Notes: generated from the sequence alone by a model not told the origin. DNA of 64,000 bases from an uncultured Flavobacterium sp. (GCF_963422545.1 NZ_OY730249.1:1-64000); one strand, 5' to 3'; shown: positions 53,677-63,131, counted from the stretch's first letter. A program made the numbers and translations.

Positions 53677-54515
53677 TTTTAGATTAAAAGTGACCTTCAT
53701 AAATTAATTTTAAGCTAAAATTTCATTTCTTCCATCTCTTAACTCATCTTTTAAAAAATCGTTAAAATTAAAGCTTTATTTTAATTTTAGGCCTTATTTT
53801 GGTCTACTTTAGAGCTTATTAACATTGAATTGTTTATAAAGTTGAGAATTTCATCAGTTTTTTAAATTCCATTGAAATTATGCTTCAAAATTGGGATTTG
53901 AGTCAAAAAAAACAATTCTATCTAATAATAAATTTAAATGATTGATATTTTGTTTTTAAAAGATATAATTGATTATTTGTAAAATCTATTTAAAAGTATA
54001 ATTTTATAGATGTTTTAGATTAAAAGTGACCTTCATAATTTAATTTTAAGCTAAAATTTCATTTCTTCCAGCTCTCAACTCATCTTTTGAATAATGATTG
54101 ATTTTGAGTCTTTATTTTAATTTTAGACTTTATTTTAGTCTACTTTAGAGCTTATTAATATTGAATTGTTTATAAAGTTGAGAATTCCATTAGTTTTTTA
54201 AATTCCATTGAAATTCTGGTTCAAAAAAAGCAATTCTATATAATAATAAATTTTAACGATTGATATTTTATTTTTAAAAGATATAATTGATTATCTATAA
54301 AATCTATTTTAATTTAAAAAATTATAGATGTTTTAGATTGAAAGTGACCTCCATAATTTAATTTTAAGCTAAAATTTTACTTCTTCCATCTCTTAACTCA
54401 TCTTTTGAATAATCGTTGATTTTAAGTCTTTATTTTAGTTTTTGACGTTATTTTTCTCAGTTTAACGGGTTATTAACATACAATTGTTTATAAAGTTAGT
54501 ATTTTTAACGTAGTG
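53677..54515. repeat. Three tandem direct repeats of about 320-336 bp, non-coding
   Basis: Units start at 53677, 54013 and 54331, each with TTTTAGATT, then AAGTGACC. All three share TTTAATTTTAAGCTAAAA (variants) and ACTCATCTTTT at similar offsets. Units 1 and 2 are nearly full (336 and 318 bp); unit 3 matches only over about 185 bp. Identity looks high but was not computed. All frames are rich in stops, so the repeat does not code. It fills most of a 1.2-kb gap behind glnS. Confidence 0.85.
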
Positions 54516-54821
54516 TCAAATATGAAAAGTTTTTTCAATAATTTGAAATGAAAGTTGAGAATCGAAACCGAGTTTTGCTAAAGTTTAAAAATGAATCGTT
54601 TTTTGATTTTAGTTTTAATTCTAAATACGAATTCTTGTAGATTGTTTTATGTTCTAATTTTTATTGTGATTTGATTTTGATAATACTTCGACGTAAATGT
54701 ATTTTTTCAAGATGATTTCATAATGGTTAAATATCATAGAATTATTTTTTGCTGATAGTTTCAAATTTTGATTTTCATCTTTTGACTATAAACAACTCTA
54801 AAACTTAAAATTTATTTATTT
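54516..54821. other. Rest of the glnS gap, no gene seen
   Basis: After the tandem repeats about 300 bp of AT-rich DNA lead to the next gene. I see no open frame, RNA gene or promoter box that I can support here. Confidence 0.6.
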
Positions 54822-55301
54822 ATGAAAAGCATCATTTTTACGCTATCTATTTTATTTGCAAATATTGCAATTTCTCAAACACATCAAATTACAAAACACA
54901 ATGGTGAACAACTTGATGTTAATTTTATTAAACTGGAAAATGATTTGGTTTATTATTCTTTTAGCGGAAGTGCCGAAGAACATAAAATTAGCAAATATGC
55001 CGTTTCGCAATTGACTAATAAACAAACCAATCAGACAAAAAAAATATCAGATAAAGTTATAGTAGATTCAAAATCAGATTACAAACTTGTTGCGGTTTTG
55101 CCTCAGGAAAAGACAATAGGTTTAAAACAAGTTGCTAGTTTTTCAGGAGTCTCTACAAAGACAAAAGGAGAACCACCAATTGCAAATCAGAAAAATACTG
55201 CTCTAAGAATTAAAACACAAGTAGCTTCAAATGGATATCCGTTTGTTAGTATTGTCGAAAAAGCAAATGGAAAATTTGAAGCTGTAGCTTACGTGTATTA
55301 A
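54822..55301 (+). CDS. Secreted hypothetical protein
   Basis: This 159-aa protein has a signal peptide (MKSIIFTLSILFANIAIS, cleavage near residue 19) and a polar soluble domain of beta-strand-like segments. I do not recognise the family. The end (GYPFVSIVEKANGKFEAVAYVY) looks like a small ligand-binding beta domain. A periplasmic or surface location is likely. Confidence 0.7.
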   Translation: MKSIIFTLSILFANIAISQTHQITKHNGEQLDVNFIKLENDLVYYSFSGSAEEHKISKYAVSQLTNKQTNQTKKISDKVIVDSKSDYKLVAVLPQEKTIGLKQVASFSGVSTKTKGEPPIANQKNTALRIKTQVASNGYPFVSIVEKANGKFEAVAYVY

Positions 55302-55392
55302 ATTTAGTGTTAAATCTTATTAAATTATATTTAGCCAGTATTTTGTAAATTAAAAAAAGAGTACCTTTATTAATCATTTAAATTTAAATATT

Positions 55393-55719
55393 ATGTCAAA
55401 AAACTTAAATACTGTAGCAGCAATTTTAGGTGCTGCCGCCGCTGGTGCAGCGATCGGAATTTTATTTGCTCCTGACAAAGGATCTAAAACTCGTGCTAAA
55501 CTTAAGGAAGGTTTAGATGATGCAACACACAATTTGAAGGATTCACTTTCAGCAAGTTCTGAAGTGTTACGTGAAAAATTTACTCACGCAAAAGAAAATT
55601 TAGACGGAACTTACGGAGAATTACTTTCGAACATGAGTTATAAGACAGAAGAAGTTATCAGTTTTTTAGAATCTAAACTAGCTGATTTAAAAGCGCAAAA
55701 CGCTAAACTTCAGAAATAA
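55393..55719 (+). CDS. YtxH domain-containing protein
   Basis: This 108-aa protein has the YtxH pattern. A short Ala/Gly-rich membrane helix (residues 6-28, TVAAILGAAAAGAAIGILFA) is followed by PDKGSKTRAKLKEG and a long amphipathic helix. YtxH proteins are stress-linked and may associate with membranes. It heads a three-gene group with a holin-like and a DUF6327 protein, a set common in flavobacteria. Confidence 0.88.
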   Translation: MSKNLNTVAAILGAAAAGAAIGILFAPDKGSKTRAKLKEGLDDATHNLKDSLSASSEVLREKFTHAKENLDGTYGELLSNMSYKTEEVISFLESKLADLKAQNAKLQK

Positions 55720-55727
55720 TAATACAG

Positions 55728-55823
55728 GAAGCACAAAGCTCAATGTGATTTCAATGATTGTTTTGGTTATTTTAATCTTAGAATAATCAAAAAGCAATTG
55801 TCAAATCATAAGTTTTGTGCTTC
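55728..55823. repeat. Long hairpin between YtxH and the holin-like gene
   Basis: GAAGCACAAA (55728-55737) is complementary to TTTGTGCTTC (55814-55823). Inside, ATTGTTTTGGTTATTTT roughly pairs with the segment GAATAATCAAAAAGCAAT. It ends with TTTTGTT, so it may be a terminator or attenuator within the three-gene group. Confidence 0.6.
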
Positions 55824-55846
55824 TTTTGTTAATTAAAATTACAATT

Positions 55847-56197
55847 ATGGCTTTTGAAGAATTAAAAGAAAATACAGAAAACATTCAGGATCAGGCTAAA
55901 GTTTATCTGGACAGTCATTTAGCATACTATAAACTTTGGGGTTTTAAGGTTGCGATGAAATCAACAACTTTAATTTTTAAGTTTACTTTGATCTTATTGT
56001 GCTTTAGTATGGTTTTACTTTTTGGATCTGTAGCTGCTGCTTTTGCTTTTAGTACAATGTTCGGGAGTTATACTTTAGGATTTTTGACAGTAGGAGGGAT
56101 CTATCTTATAGCTACAATTTTACTTTTCTTTATAAAAGATAAGTTTGTAGAAGGTCCGATTTTGGAGAAATTTTCAGAAATCTTTTTTAATGATTAA
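55847..56197 (+). CDS. Phage holin-family membrane protein
   Basis: This 116-aa protein has two central membrane helices (about residues 37-65 and 72-96). The start MAFEELKENTENIQDQAKVY is an amphipathic segment. This layout is that of the holin-like (DUF1469/YqjE) small membrane proteins of Bacteroidota, not a true phage holin. I start at MAFEELKEN (55847), as an upstream frame of ten codons is hydrophobic and unlike the family. Confidence 0.85.
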   Translation: MAFEELKENTENIQDQAKVYLDSHLAYYKLWGFKVAMKSTTLIFKFTLILLCFSMVLLFGSVAAAFAFSTMFGSYTLGFLTVGGIYLIATILLFFIKDKFVEGPILEKFSEIFFND

Positions 56198-56199
56198 TT

Positions 56200-56454
56200 A
56201 TGGAAACTAAAAAATACTCATCATACGCGGAAATCGAAAGAGACCTGGAAATTTTGAAATTAGAAAAAGAGATTAATTATCAGAAATTGGTTTTAAGTTT
56301 TCAGAAAACTAAAGAAAGTATTACACCTCAAAATATCGTAAACGGATTTTTATCTTCTTACAAAGAGTACTTTTCAAATTCTTATGTCAAGATTTTGCAA
56401 TCAGTTTTACCGTATATTATAGGTTGGTTTATCAATAAAAAAAGAGGCTATTAA
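56200..56454 (+). CDS. DUF6327-type small protein
   Basis: This 84-aa protein has a helical, charged N-terminal part (SYAEIERDLEILKLEKEINY) and a weakly hydrophobic C-terminal helix (VLPYIIGWFIN). It matches the third gene of the YtxH-holin-DUF6327 set. It starts 2 bp after the holin-like gene. The terminator stem overlaps its last codons. Confidence 0.8.
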   Translation: METKKYSSYAEIERDLEILKLEKEINYQKLVLSFQKTKESITPQNIVNGFLSSYKEYFSNSYVKILQSVLPYIIGWFINKKRGY

Positions 56455-56468
56455 GCCTCTTTTTTGTT
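56440..56468 (+). terminator. Terminator overlapping the DUF6327 stop codon
   Basis: AAAGAGGCT and AGCCTCTTT form a 9-bp stem in which the TAA stop is within the loop or right arm. Six T follow. It ends the YtxH group. Confidence 0.9.
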
Positions 56469-56480
56469 TTAGTATTACTA

Positions 56481-57464
56481 TTAAGCCGTTTCTGTTGGCT
56501 CAGAAGTATCTGATGGATTATAGTTTATATCCGAATTGTTTGTTTTTTTAATTTTTCTAGGTTGTCTTTTCATCTCTTCTCCAATTATATTTGAAGCTGA
56601 AAAACTAGTTACCATACTGTTTAACATATCACTTGCAGCTTGTGGAGAGTTTGGCAATAATATCAAATTAGAGTTGGTATCAGCTCCAATGGCTTGTAGT
56701 GTATCATAATGTTGTGTAATTACGATCAATGCAGACGCTTCCTGTGAATTAATTCCAACATTGTTCAAAACTTCAACACTTTCTACTAATCCACGTGCAA
56801 TTTCTCTACGTTGATCGGCAATACCTTGACCTTGAAGTTTTTTACTTTCGGCTTCAGCTTTTGCTTTAGCTACAATTCTAATTCGTTGTGCTTCAGATTC
56901 AAACATTGCCGCTGTTTTTTCTCTTTCGGCTGCATTGATTCTGTTCATTGCATTTTTTACCTGAATATCTGGATCAATATCTGTTACAAGTGTGTTGATG
57001 ATGTCATAACCATAAGTTGTCATAGCTTCGTTCAACTCTCGTTTTACAGCAATTGCAATATCATCTTTACGAACAAATACATCATCCAAGATTAATTTAG
57101 GAACCTCGGCACGTACAACGTCAAATACATAAGCAGTGATTTGATCATGTGGATATTCTAGTTTGTAAAAAGCTTCATATACATGTTCCTGTATTACTTT
57201 GAACTGGACAGAAACTTTCATCTTGATGAAGACATTGTCTTTCGTTTGTGTTTCAATAAGAACATCTAATTGTTGAATTTTTAGATTTACACGACCTGAA
57301 ATTCTATCAATTATTGGAAGTTTTAATTGTAAACCCGAATTTCTAACGCTTGTAAATTTTCCAAAGCGTTCTACTATAACACTTGTTTGCTGCTTAACAG
57401 TGAAGAACGATGACATTAAAATAAATAATCCGAAGACTATTAGGATAATAAATGCTGTACCCAT
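56481..57464 (-). CDS. SPFH/Band 7 (stomatin-like) protein
   Basis: This 327-aa protein has an N-terminal membrane helix (residues 2-20) and a band-7 domain: TSVIVERFGKFTSVRNSGL near residue 28, YAFDVVRAEVPKLILDDVF-like sequence near residue 115 and DIINTLVTDIDPD near residue 155. A coiled-coil tail (AEREKTAAMFESEAQRIRIVAKAKAEAESK) follows near residue 190. It closely resembles QmcA-type proteins that oligomerise on membranes. A Pro/Asn-rich end follows. It is transcribed away from the DUF6327 gene. Confidence 0.92.
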   Translation of the reverse strand: MGTAFIILIVFGLFILMSSFFTVKQQTSVIVERFGKFTSVRNSGLQLKLPIIDRISGRVNLKIQQLDVLIETQTKDNVFIKMKVSVQFKVIQEHVYEAFYKLEYPHDQITAYVFDVVRAEVPKLILDDVFVRKDDIAIAVKRELNEAMTTYGYDIINTLVTDIDPDIQVKNAMNRINAAEREKTAAMFESEAQRIRIVAKAKAEAESKKLQGQGIADQRREIARGLVESVEVLNNVGINSQEASALIVITQHYDTLQAIGADTNSNLILLPNSPQAASDMLNSMVTSFSASNIIGEEMKRQPRKIKKTNNSDINYNPSDTSEPTETA

Positions 57465-57539
57465 GATGATATTGATTTAGTTTTTATGATCTTGAAAATT
57501 ACGAAAATTCTTCTAATTTTAATTTTTAAAAGCATAAAA

Positions 57540-57578
57540 AAAACGCTAAGAACATGTTATCAATGTTTCTTAGCGTTT
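57540..57578 (-). terminator. Terminator of gltX
   Basis: AACGCTAAGAA and TTCTTAGCGTT arms form an 11-bp stem (with CAT/ATG extension). On the minus strand about eight T follow, 19-57 bp beyond the gltX stop. Confidence 0.9.
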
Positions 57579-57596
57579 AATTTAAATTTATGAAGA

Positions 57597-59102
57597 TTAT
57601 AAAGTTGTGATTGCTTTCTGAATTCTCGAAATAGTTTCTTCTTTTCCGATGATTTCAACAATGTCAAATAGGTGAGGACCTTTTAAAGCTCCAACCAAAC
57701 TCAAACGAAAAGGCTGCATAACTTTTCCCATTCCAATTTCGTTTTTAGTTAACCAATCTTTTACGATTGTTTCAATATTTGCAGAAGTAAAATCTTCGAT
57801 ATTTTCCAGAACCGAAATCAATTCCTGCATTAAAGTTGGAGTTTCTTCCTTCCAGTTTTTGCTTGCTTTTTCATCATAAGATGTTGGCGCCTGGAAAAAG
57901 AAATCGGTTAAATCCCAAAATTCAGAAACAAAATGAGCTCTTTCTTTAATCAAAGAAACAATTCTTGTTATGTCAAATTTAGAAATATCAATGCCTTTTT
58001 CAATCAAAATAGGAGAGAAGTCTTTCGCTAAATCAGCATCATTTTGTTTGATTAAATATTGGTGATTGAACCATTTGTTTTTCTCCGGATCAAATTTTGC
58101 TCCAGATTTATGAACTCGGTTCAAGTCAAAAGATTCTACAAGTTCTTCTAATGAAAATAATTCTTTATCAGTTCCGTCATTCCAACCTAATAAAGCAAGG
58201 AAGTTTATAACTGCTTCTGGGAAAAATCCGTTTTCTCTGTAACCAGATGAAACACCTTCTTCAGTTTTCCATTCAAGCGGAAACACAGGAAATCCTAATT
58301 TGTCACCATCTCTTTTAGATAATTTTCCGTTACCAACCGGTTTTAAAATCAAAGGTAAATGTGCAAATTCCGGAGCATCCCAACCAAAAGCTCTGTATAA
58401 CAAAACGTGAAGAGGAATCGATGGCAACCATTCTTCACCACGAATTACATGTGAAGTTTCCATCAAATGGTCATCCACAATATTGGCCAAATGGTATGTT
58501 GGCATTCCGTCACTTTTAAATAATACTTTATCGTCAAGTAGATTCGTTTCGAATTTTACATCACCACGAATGATATCTTTTAAATGTAAAGTTTCATCAA
58601 CCGGAGTTTTAAAACGAATCACATAATGTTCTCCGTTTGCAATTCTTTTAGCAACTTCTTCTGCAGAAGTTACCAAAGACGTATCTAACTTTTCACGATT
58701 ATGATGGTTGTAAATAAATGTTTTTCCTTCGGCTTCATGTTGTTTTCTATGTGCATCTAAAGCTTCCGGAGTATCAAAAGCATAATACGCCCAACCTGAA
58801 TTGATCAATTGATCAGCATATTGTTGGTATAATTCCTTACGATCACTTTGTCTGTACGGACCAAATTTTTCGTTTTTCCCAACAGTTTCTTCAGGAGCAA
58901 TTCCTAACCATTCAAGTGCTTCCATAATATAAGCTTCGGCTCCAGGAACAAAACGAGTTTGATCTGTATCTTCAATTCTTAAATAAAAAACACCATTGTT
59001 TTTTTTGGCAAATAAATAATTAAATAAGGCAGTACGAACTCCGCCAATATGTAAAGGTCCTGTTGGACTTGGTGCAAAACGCACACGAACTTGCTTTGAC
59101 AT
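57597..59102 (-). CDS. gltX: Glutamyl-tRNA synthetase
   Basis: This 501-aa class I enzyme attaches Glu to tRNA. The HIGH motif is FAPSPTGPLHIGGVRTALF near residue 9, and the KMSKS motif is GKLSKRDGDKLG near residue 263. RGEEWLPSIPLHVLLYRAFG near residue 220 is also typical. Its length is as expected for the bacterial type. It lies on the minority strand of this half. A -7 box lies at 59120-59127. Confidence 0.97.
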   Translation of the reverse strand: MSKQVRVRFAPSPTGPLHIGGVRTALFNYLFAKKNNGVFYLRIEDTDQTRFVPGAEAYIMEALEWLGIAPEETVGKNEKFGPYRQSDRKELYQQYADQLINSGWAYYAFDTPEALDAHRKQHEAEGKTFIYNHHNREKLDTSLVTSAEEVAKRIANGEHYVIRFKTPVDETLHLKDIIRGDVKFETNLLDDKVLFKSDGMPTYHLANIVDDHLMETSHVIRGEEWLPSIPLHVLLYRAFGWDAPEFAHLPLILKPVGNGKLSKRDGDKLGFPVFPLEWKTEEGVSSGYRENGFFPEAVINFLALLGWNDGTDKELFSLEELVESFDLNRVHKSGAKFDPEKNKWFNHQYLIKQNDADLAKDFSPILIEKGIDISKFDITRIVSLIKERAHFVSEFWDLTDFFFQAPTSYDEKASKNWKEETPTLMQELISVLENIEDFTSANIETIVKDWLTKNEIGMGKVMQPFRLSLVGALKGPHLFDIVEIIGKEETISRIQKAITTL

Positions 59103-59119
59103 TTGTTTAAATTTTGATG

Positions 59120-59127
59120 CAAAGATA
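59120..59127 (-). promoter_or_regulatory. Candidate -7 box for gltX
   Basis: TATCTTTG on the minus strand matches TAnnTTTG 17 bp before the gltX start. Confidence 0.55.
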
Positions 59128-59139
59128 CGTTTTATGATT

Positions 59140-59216
59140 TTAGATTTTAGAATGTTGATTTTAGATTTTTCTATCTTAGAACCTTAGCGTCTTAGTAACT
59201 TAGAATCTTAAAAGAT
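59140..59216. repeat. Low-complexity CTTAG/TTTTAGATT repeats
   Basis: TTTTAGATTTTAGAAT and TTTTAGATTTTTC come first, then four CTTAG units spaced by about 8-9 nt (CTTAGAACCTTAGCGTCTTA and onwards). This kind of short repeat is frequent between flavobacterial genes. No gene. Confidence 0.65.
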
Positions 59217-59265
59217 ATTATTATAATTAGTACTTTTATGGGTTATAATCAAAAGAGATTTTATT

Positions 59266-62200
59266 TTGAAAACGACATCGGCTATATATCAAAAATTAGA
59301 AGCATTTATAAAGAAATATTATACCAACGAATTGATAAAAGGAGGTCTTCTTTTTATTGGTTTTGGATTATTATATTTTTTATTCACACTGTTTATTGAA
59401 TATTTTCTTTGGTTAAAACCATTAGGAAGAACGTTTTTGTTTTGGATATTTATAGGAGTGGAGATTTTCTTTTTGTTCCGTTTTATTTTGTTCCCGATTT
59501 TCAAGTTGTTCAAACTTCAAAAAGGAATTGATTATAATCAGGCTTCCAAAATTATTGGTAATCATTTTACTGAAGTAAGTGATAAACTAACAAACTTTTT
59601 ACAATTGTCAGCTTCTGAAAATTCTGCTGAAAGTTCTGAATTGATGTTAGCTTCGATAGAGCAAAAAGCAAATTCATTGCAACCAATTCCATTTGGAAAT
59701 GCAATCAATTTTAAAACAAATAAAAAGTATTTGCCATTAGCGATTGTTCCGGTTTTGCTTTTTTCGGTGTTTTATATTTCAGGAAACAGCAATATTATTT
59801 CTCAAAGTTTAAATAGAGTAGTACATTTTAATGCTACATTCTTACCACCGGCTCCTTTTAAATTTGTGGTTCTGAATCAGAATCTGCAAACAGAACAAAA
59901 CAAAGATTTCGTTATCAAAATGGAATCTATTGGAAAGGTTGTTCCGGAGAATGTGATGATTCATATTGGTGATGAAAGTTATTTTATGGAATCATCGCAA
60001 CCAGGAAAGTTTGAATTCAAAATTGAGAAACCTGTAGAAAATGTGTCGTTTTCTTTTGAAGGAAATTCAGTTTCATCTGATGAATATGAATTGAAAGTAA
60101 TCACAGTTCCGTCAATTGCCAACTTCGAAATGGTCTTGAATTTTCCATCTTATCTAAAGAAAAAATCAGAAACTATTCAAGGAACCGGAAATGCAATTGT
60201 ACCAGAAGGAACTTTAGTAACCTGGAAAATGAATACACAATCGACTCAGGAGATTGTTTGGAAGGATGAAAACGGAGCTTTTAAGTTCAATAAAGCCGAA
60301 AATGAGTTTAAATTGGCTAAAAGCATCAGTCAAAATACAGAATATCAAATCCTTACCTCTAATAGTAAGGTTAAAAACTATGAAAAACTGGATTATCAGC
60401 TTTCTGTGATCAAAGATCAGCATCCAACAATCAATGTTGCACCGGCACCTGATAGTTTAAAGTTGGATAAAAATTATGTTTTAGGAAGATTAGGTGATGA
60501 CTATGGATTGTCTAAATTACAAGTTGTGTACTACGAACATAATAAACCAAACACGGCCAAGCGTGGAACCATACCGGTGAAGTCTGGAGTATTTGATCAG
60601 TTTGTTTTTAACTTCCCGAGTAACCTTGCCGTTGAGGAAGGAGTATCTTATGAATACTATTTTGAGGTTTTTGATAATGATGCGCCTCATGGATTTAAGA
60701 GTACAAAGTCTTCTGTTTTTTCTGATCGTGTTTCGACTACAGATGAGATCCATGATTTAGAATTACAACAGCAAAATGATAATATTAATAGTTTAGAGAA
60801 GTCTTTAAAAAATCAAGCAAAGCAATTTTCTGAAATGGATAAGATTCAGAAAGCAGGGAAAGAGAAAGATAATTTAGAGTTTAAAGACCAGCAAAAAGTA
60901 AATGATTTTATCAAACGTCAGAAACAACAAGACGAGTTGATGAAACAATTTGCAGAGAAAATGAACAAGAACTTAGATAAGTTTCAATCTGAAAAGAAAG
61001 ATAAAACTGCTGATGATTTGCAAAAACGTTTAGATAATGCAGAGAAAGATTTAGAAAAGAATCAGAAGTTAATGGATGAATTAAAGAATTTAAACGACAA
61101 ATTGAACAGTGAAGATTTGTTTGATAAGATGGAAAAATTCAAACAGATTAGCAAGAATCAATCTCGTAATCTTGAACAATTAGTTGAACTTACAAAGCGT
61201 TTTTATGTTTCTAAAAAAGCAGAACAAGTTGCTGATAAATTAAAGAAACTTGCAGACAAGCAAGAGGAACTTTCGAATAAAGAAAAAGAAAATACTCAGG
61301 ATAAACAAGAAGATATTAATAAAGCTTTTGATAAAATTCAGGAAGACTTAAAAGATTTGAAAGAGGAAAACAAGACATTAAAATCTCCTTTGGATATTCC
61401 TTCTGATGCTTCAAAAGAAAAAGATTTAAAGAATGATTTAGAGAAAGCTTCTGAGGAATTGAGTAAAAAGAATTCATCTTCGGCTAAGCCAAAACAAAAA
61501 AGTGCAGCTAAGAAAATGAAGAGTATGGCTGAACAAATGGACTCTAGTATGGAAGGTGGAGAACAGGAACAACTGGAGGAAGATGTTGCAATGCTTCGTC
61601 AGGTTCTAGATAATTTATTAGCATATTCTTTATCGCAGGAAGATGTGATGAAACAATTTAAATCTATGAAATTAGGTTCTTCAGTATATACTAAGAACAT
61701 TAAAATTCAGCAGAATTTAAAACAACAGTTTAGATATGTTGATGATAGTTTGTTTGCATTGTCACTTCGTAATCCAAAAGTAGCAGAAGATGTAACGAAA
61801 GAAATTGGAAATGTACAATACAATATAGATAAAGCTATTGAAAGTTTAAGTGATGTTCAGGTTCCTAAAGGAGTTTCGCACCAACAATATGCTGTTTCAT
61901 CTGCAAATAAATTAGCCGATTTTTTAAGTGATTTATTAAACAATATGCAGATGTCAATGTCTAAACCAGGATCGGGAAAACCAAAACCAGGCGATGGACA
62001 AGGAATGCAATTACCAGATATTATCCAAAAGCAAAAAGGTTTGGGAGATAAAATGAAAGCTGGAATGAAAGCAGGAGATAAACCTGGAGACAAACCCGGC
62101 GATAAACCTGGAGAAGGAAAAGACGGTAAGGGAAAAGATGGAAAAGGAAAAAGTGGAGATGGTAAAGATGGTCAGAGAAATAATAATGGTGGAAAAGGAA

Positions 62201-62637
62201 ATGAGAATAAAGATGGTAATGATGGTGAAGGTGACGCAGAAGCAATCATGGAAATTTACAAAGAACAAGTAAAACTTCGAGAAGCATTGCAAAAAGAATT
62301 GGCAAAACAAGGATTAGATTCTCAGGGTAAATCTGTGATCGATCAAATGAAAGCTTCTGAAAAACAAATTTTGAATAAAGGTTTTAAGAATGAGAACCTG
62401 CAACGTATCTTAAATATTCAACAAGAATTATTAAAATTAAACAATGCAGTTCAGCAGCAAGGTCAAGATACGAAGCGCCAATCTGAAACAAATAAAGCTG
62501 AGTTTTCTAATAGAACAAATGCTTTACCGAGTTCATTATTGGATTATTTAAACAGTGTTGAGATATTAAACAGACAATCACTACCTTTGCGCTCGAATTT
62601 TAATCAAAAGGTTCAAGAATATTTTAATAGAAAATGA
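59266..62637 (+). CDS. DUF4175 family membrane protein, TTG start
   Basis: A 1123-aa protein. Two membrane helices near residues 23-45 and 50-72 and one near 155-172 precede a large periplasmic part with beta-domains (180-490). Then come long charged coiled coils (about 500-760) and a Gly/Lys/Asp-rich stretch (about 905-990: GDKPGDKPGDKPGEGKDG and so on). This is the layout of DUF4175 proteins, whose role is unknown. The start is a TTG codon; no ATG in the same frame lies nearby upstream. The stop overlaps ybeY by 4 bases. Confidence 0.88.
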   Translation: MKTTSAIYQKLEAFIKKYYTNELIKGGLLFIGFGLLYFLFTLFIEYFLWLKPLGRTFLFWIFIGVEIFFLFRFILFPIFKLFKLQKGIDYNQASKIIGNHFTEVSDKLTNFLQLSASENSAESSELMLASIEQKANSLQPIPFGNAINFKTNKKYLPLAIVPVLLFSVFYISGNSNIISQSLNRVVHFNATFLPPAPFKFVVLNQNLQTEQNKDFVIKMESIGKVVPENVMIHIGDESYFMESSQPGKFEFKIEKPVENVSFSFEGNSVSSDEYELKVITVPSIANFEMVLNFPSYLKKKSETIQGTGNAIVPEGTLVTWKMNTQSTQEIVWKDENGAFKFNKAENEFKLAKSISQNTEYQILTSNSKVKNYEKLDYQLSVIKDQHPTINVAPAPDSLKLDKNYVLGRLGDDYGLSKLQVVYYEHNKPNTAKRGTIPVKSGVFDQFVFNFPSNLAVEEGVSYEYYFEVFDNDAPHGFKSTKSSVFSDRVSTTDEIHDLELQQQNDNINSLEKSLKNQAKQFSEMDKIQKAGKEKDNLEFKDQQKVNDFIKRQKQQDELMKQFAEKMNKNLDKFQSEKKDKTADDLQKRLDNAEKDLEKNQKLMDELKNLNDKLNSEDLFDKMEKFKQISKNQSRNLEQLVELTKRFYVSKKAEQVADKLKKLADKQEELSNKEKENTQDKQEDINKAFDKIQEDLKDLKEENKTLKSPLDIPSDASKEKDLKNDLEKASEELSKKNSSSAKPKQKSAAKKMKSMAEQMDSSMEGGEQEQLEEDVAMLRQVLDNLLAYSLSQEDVMKQFKSMKLGSSVYTKNIKIQQNLKQQFRYVDDSLFALSLRNPKVAEDVTKEIGNVQYNIDKAIESLSDVQVPKGVSHQQYAVSSANKLADFLSDLLNNMQMSMSKPGSGKPKPGDGQGMQLPDIIQKQKGLGDKMKAGMKAGDKPGDKPGDKPGEGKDGKGKDGKGKSGDGKDGQRNNNGGKGNENKDGNDGEGDAEAIMEIYKEQVKLREALQKELAKQGLDSQGKSVIDQMKASEKQILNKGFKNENLQRILNIQQELLKLNNAVQQQGQDTKRQSETNKAEFSNRTNALPSSLLDYLNSVEILNRQSLPLRSNFNQKVQEYFNRK
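62061..62225 (+). repeat. In-frame Gly/Lys/Asp-rich repeats in the DUF4175 gene
   Basis: First, three 12-bp units encode GDKP, then GKDGKGKDGKGKSGDGKDG is built from a G-K-D/G pattern. The opposite strand has artefactual open frames here. It is a likely disordered linker with length variation by replication slippage. Confidence 0.75.
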
Positions 62638-63053
62638 TCAATTTTAATTACGAAACAGAATTTACTTTAGATAATGAACAAGCCTTTTCTGATTGGTTAA
62701 GTGCTGTAATTGTTTCTGAAAGTAAAAACGAAGGAGAAATAAATTATATTTTTTGTGATGATGAATATCTTCATAAGATAAATGTAGAATATTTAGATCA
62801 CGATACTTTGACTGATATTATCAGTTTTGATTATACAGTTGGTAATGAACTTAACGGAGATATTTTTGTTTCTGTTGAAAGAGTAGAGGATAACGCAAAG
62901 GATTTTAATGTTTCTTTTGAAGAGGAATTAAAACGTGTTCTTGCTCATGGTATATTACATTACTGTGGATACAAAGATAAAAGTGATGCTGATGCAGAAC
63001 TAATGCGTTCAAAAGAGGATGAGAAAATTGCAATGTTTCACGTGGAACAGTAA
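62634..63053 (+). CDS. ybeY: Endoribonuclease YbeY (rRNA maturation)
   Basis: This 139-aa metal-dependent RNase acts in 16S rRNA 3' end processing and ribosome quality control. NVEYLDHDTLTDIISFDY near residue 49 and the zinc site HGILHYCGYKDKSDAD near residue 102 are family motifs; the third His of the E. coli enzyme is replaced in this lineage. The last codons MFHVEQ are formed by a parS-like site (63034-63049). Start overlaps the DUF4175 stop (ATGA). Confidence 0.95.
   Translation: MINFNYETEFTLDNEQAFSDWLSAVIVSESKNEGEINYIFCDDEYLHKINVEYLDHDTLTDIISFDYTVGNELNGDIFVSVERVEDNAKDFNVSFEEELKRVLAHGILHYCGYKDKSDADAELMRSKEDEKIAMFHVEQ
63034..63049. other. parS-like site 1, inside the ybeY 3' end
   Basis: TGTTTCACGTGGAACA matches the ParB-binding consensus TGTTNCACGTGAAACA read on the opposite strand. 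It lies in codons for MFHVEQ, the end of YbeY. Confidence 0.85.
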
Positions 63054-63085
63054 TTAAACATCTTTTTAAATTGAAAAGAATTATG

Positions 63086-63101
63086 TGTTCCACGTGAAAC
63101 A
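63086..63101. other. parS-like site 2
   Basis: TGTTCCACGTGAAACA is identical to the classical Bacillus-type parS consensus. Confidence 0.88.
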
Positions 63102-63131
63102 TGATTTAATTTAAGAATGTAAAATAATATT

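Noticed and set aside
53677..54515. CRISPR or coding repeat in the glnS gap
   Set aside because: Units are over 300 bp, AT-rich and full of stops in all frames. There is no short repeat-spacer pattern.
55847..56197. Prophage indicated by the holin-like gene
   Set aside because: No other phage genes lie nearby, and the YtxH/holin-like/DUF6327 set is a common chromosomal group in flavobacteria.
62011..62310. Open frames on the minus strand opposite the DUF4175 gene
   Set aside because: They arise from the Gly/Lys-rich repeat read backwards (Phe/Ser/Ile-rich product), have no start context and lie wholly within a well-supported gene.
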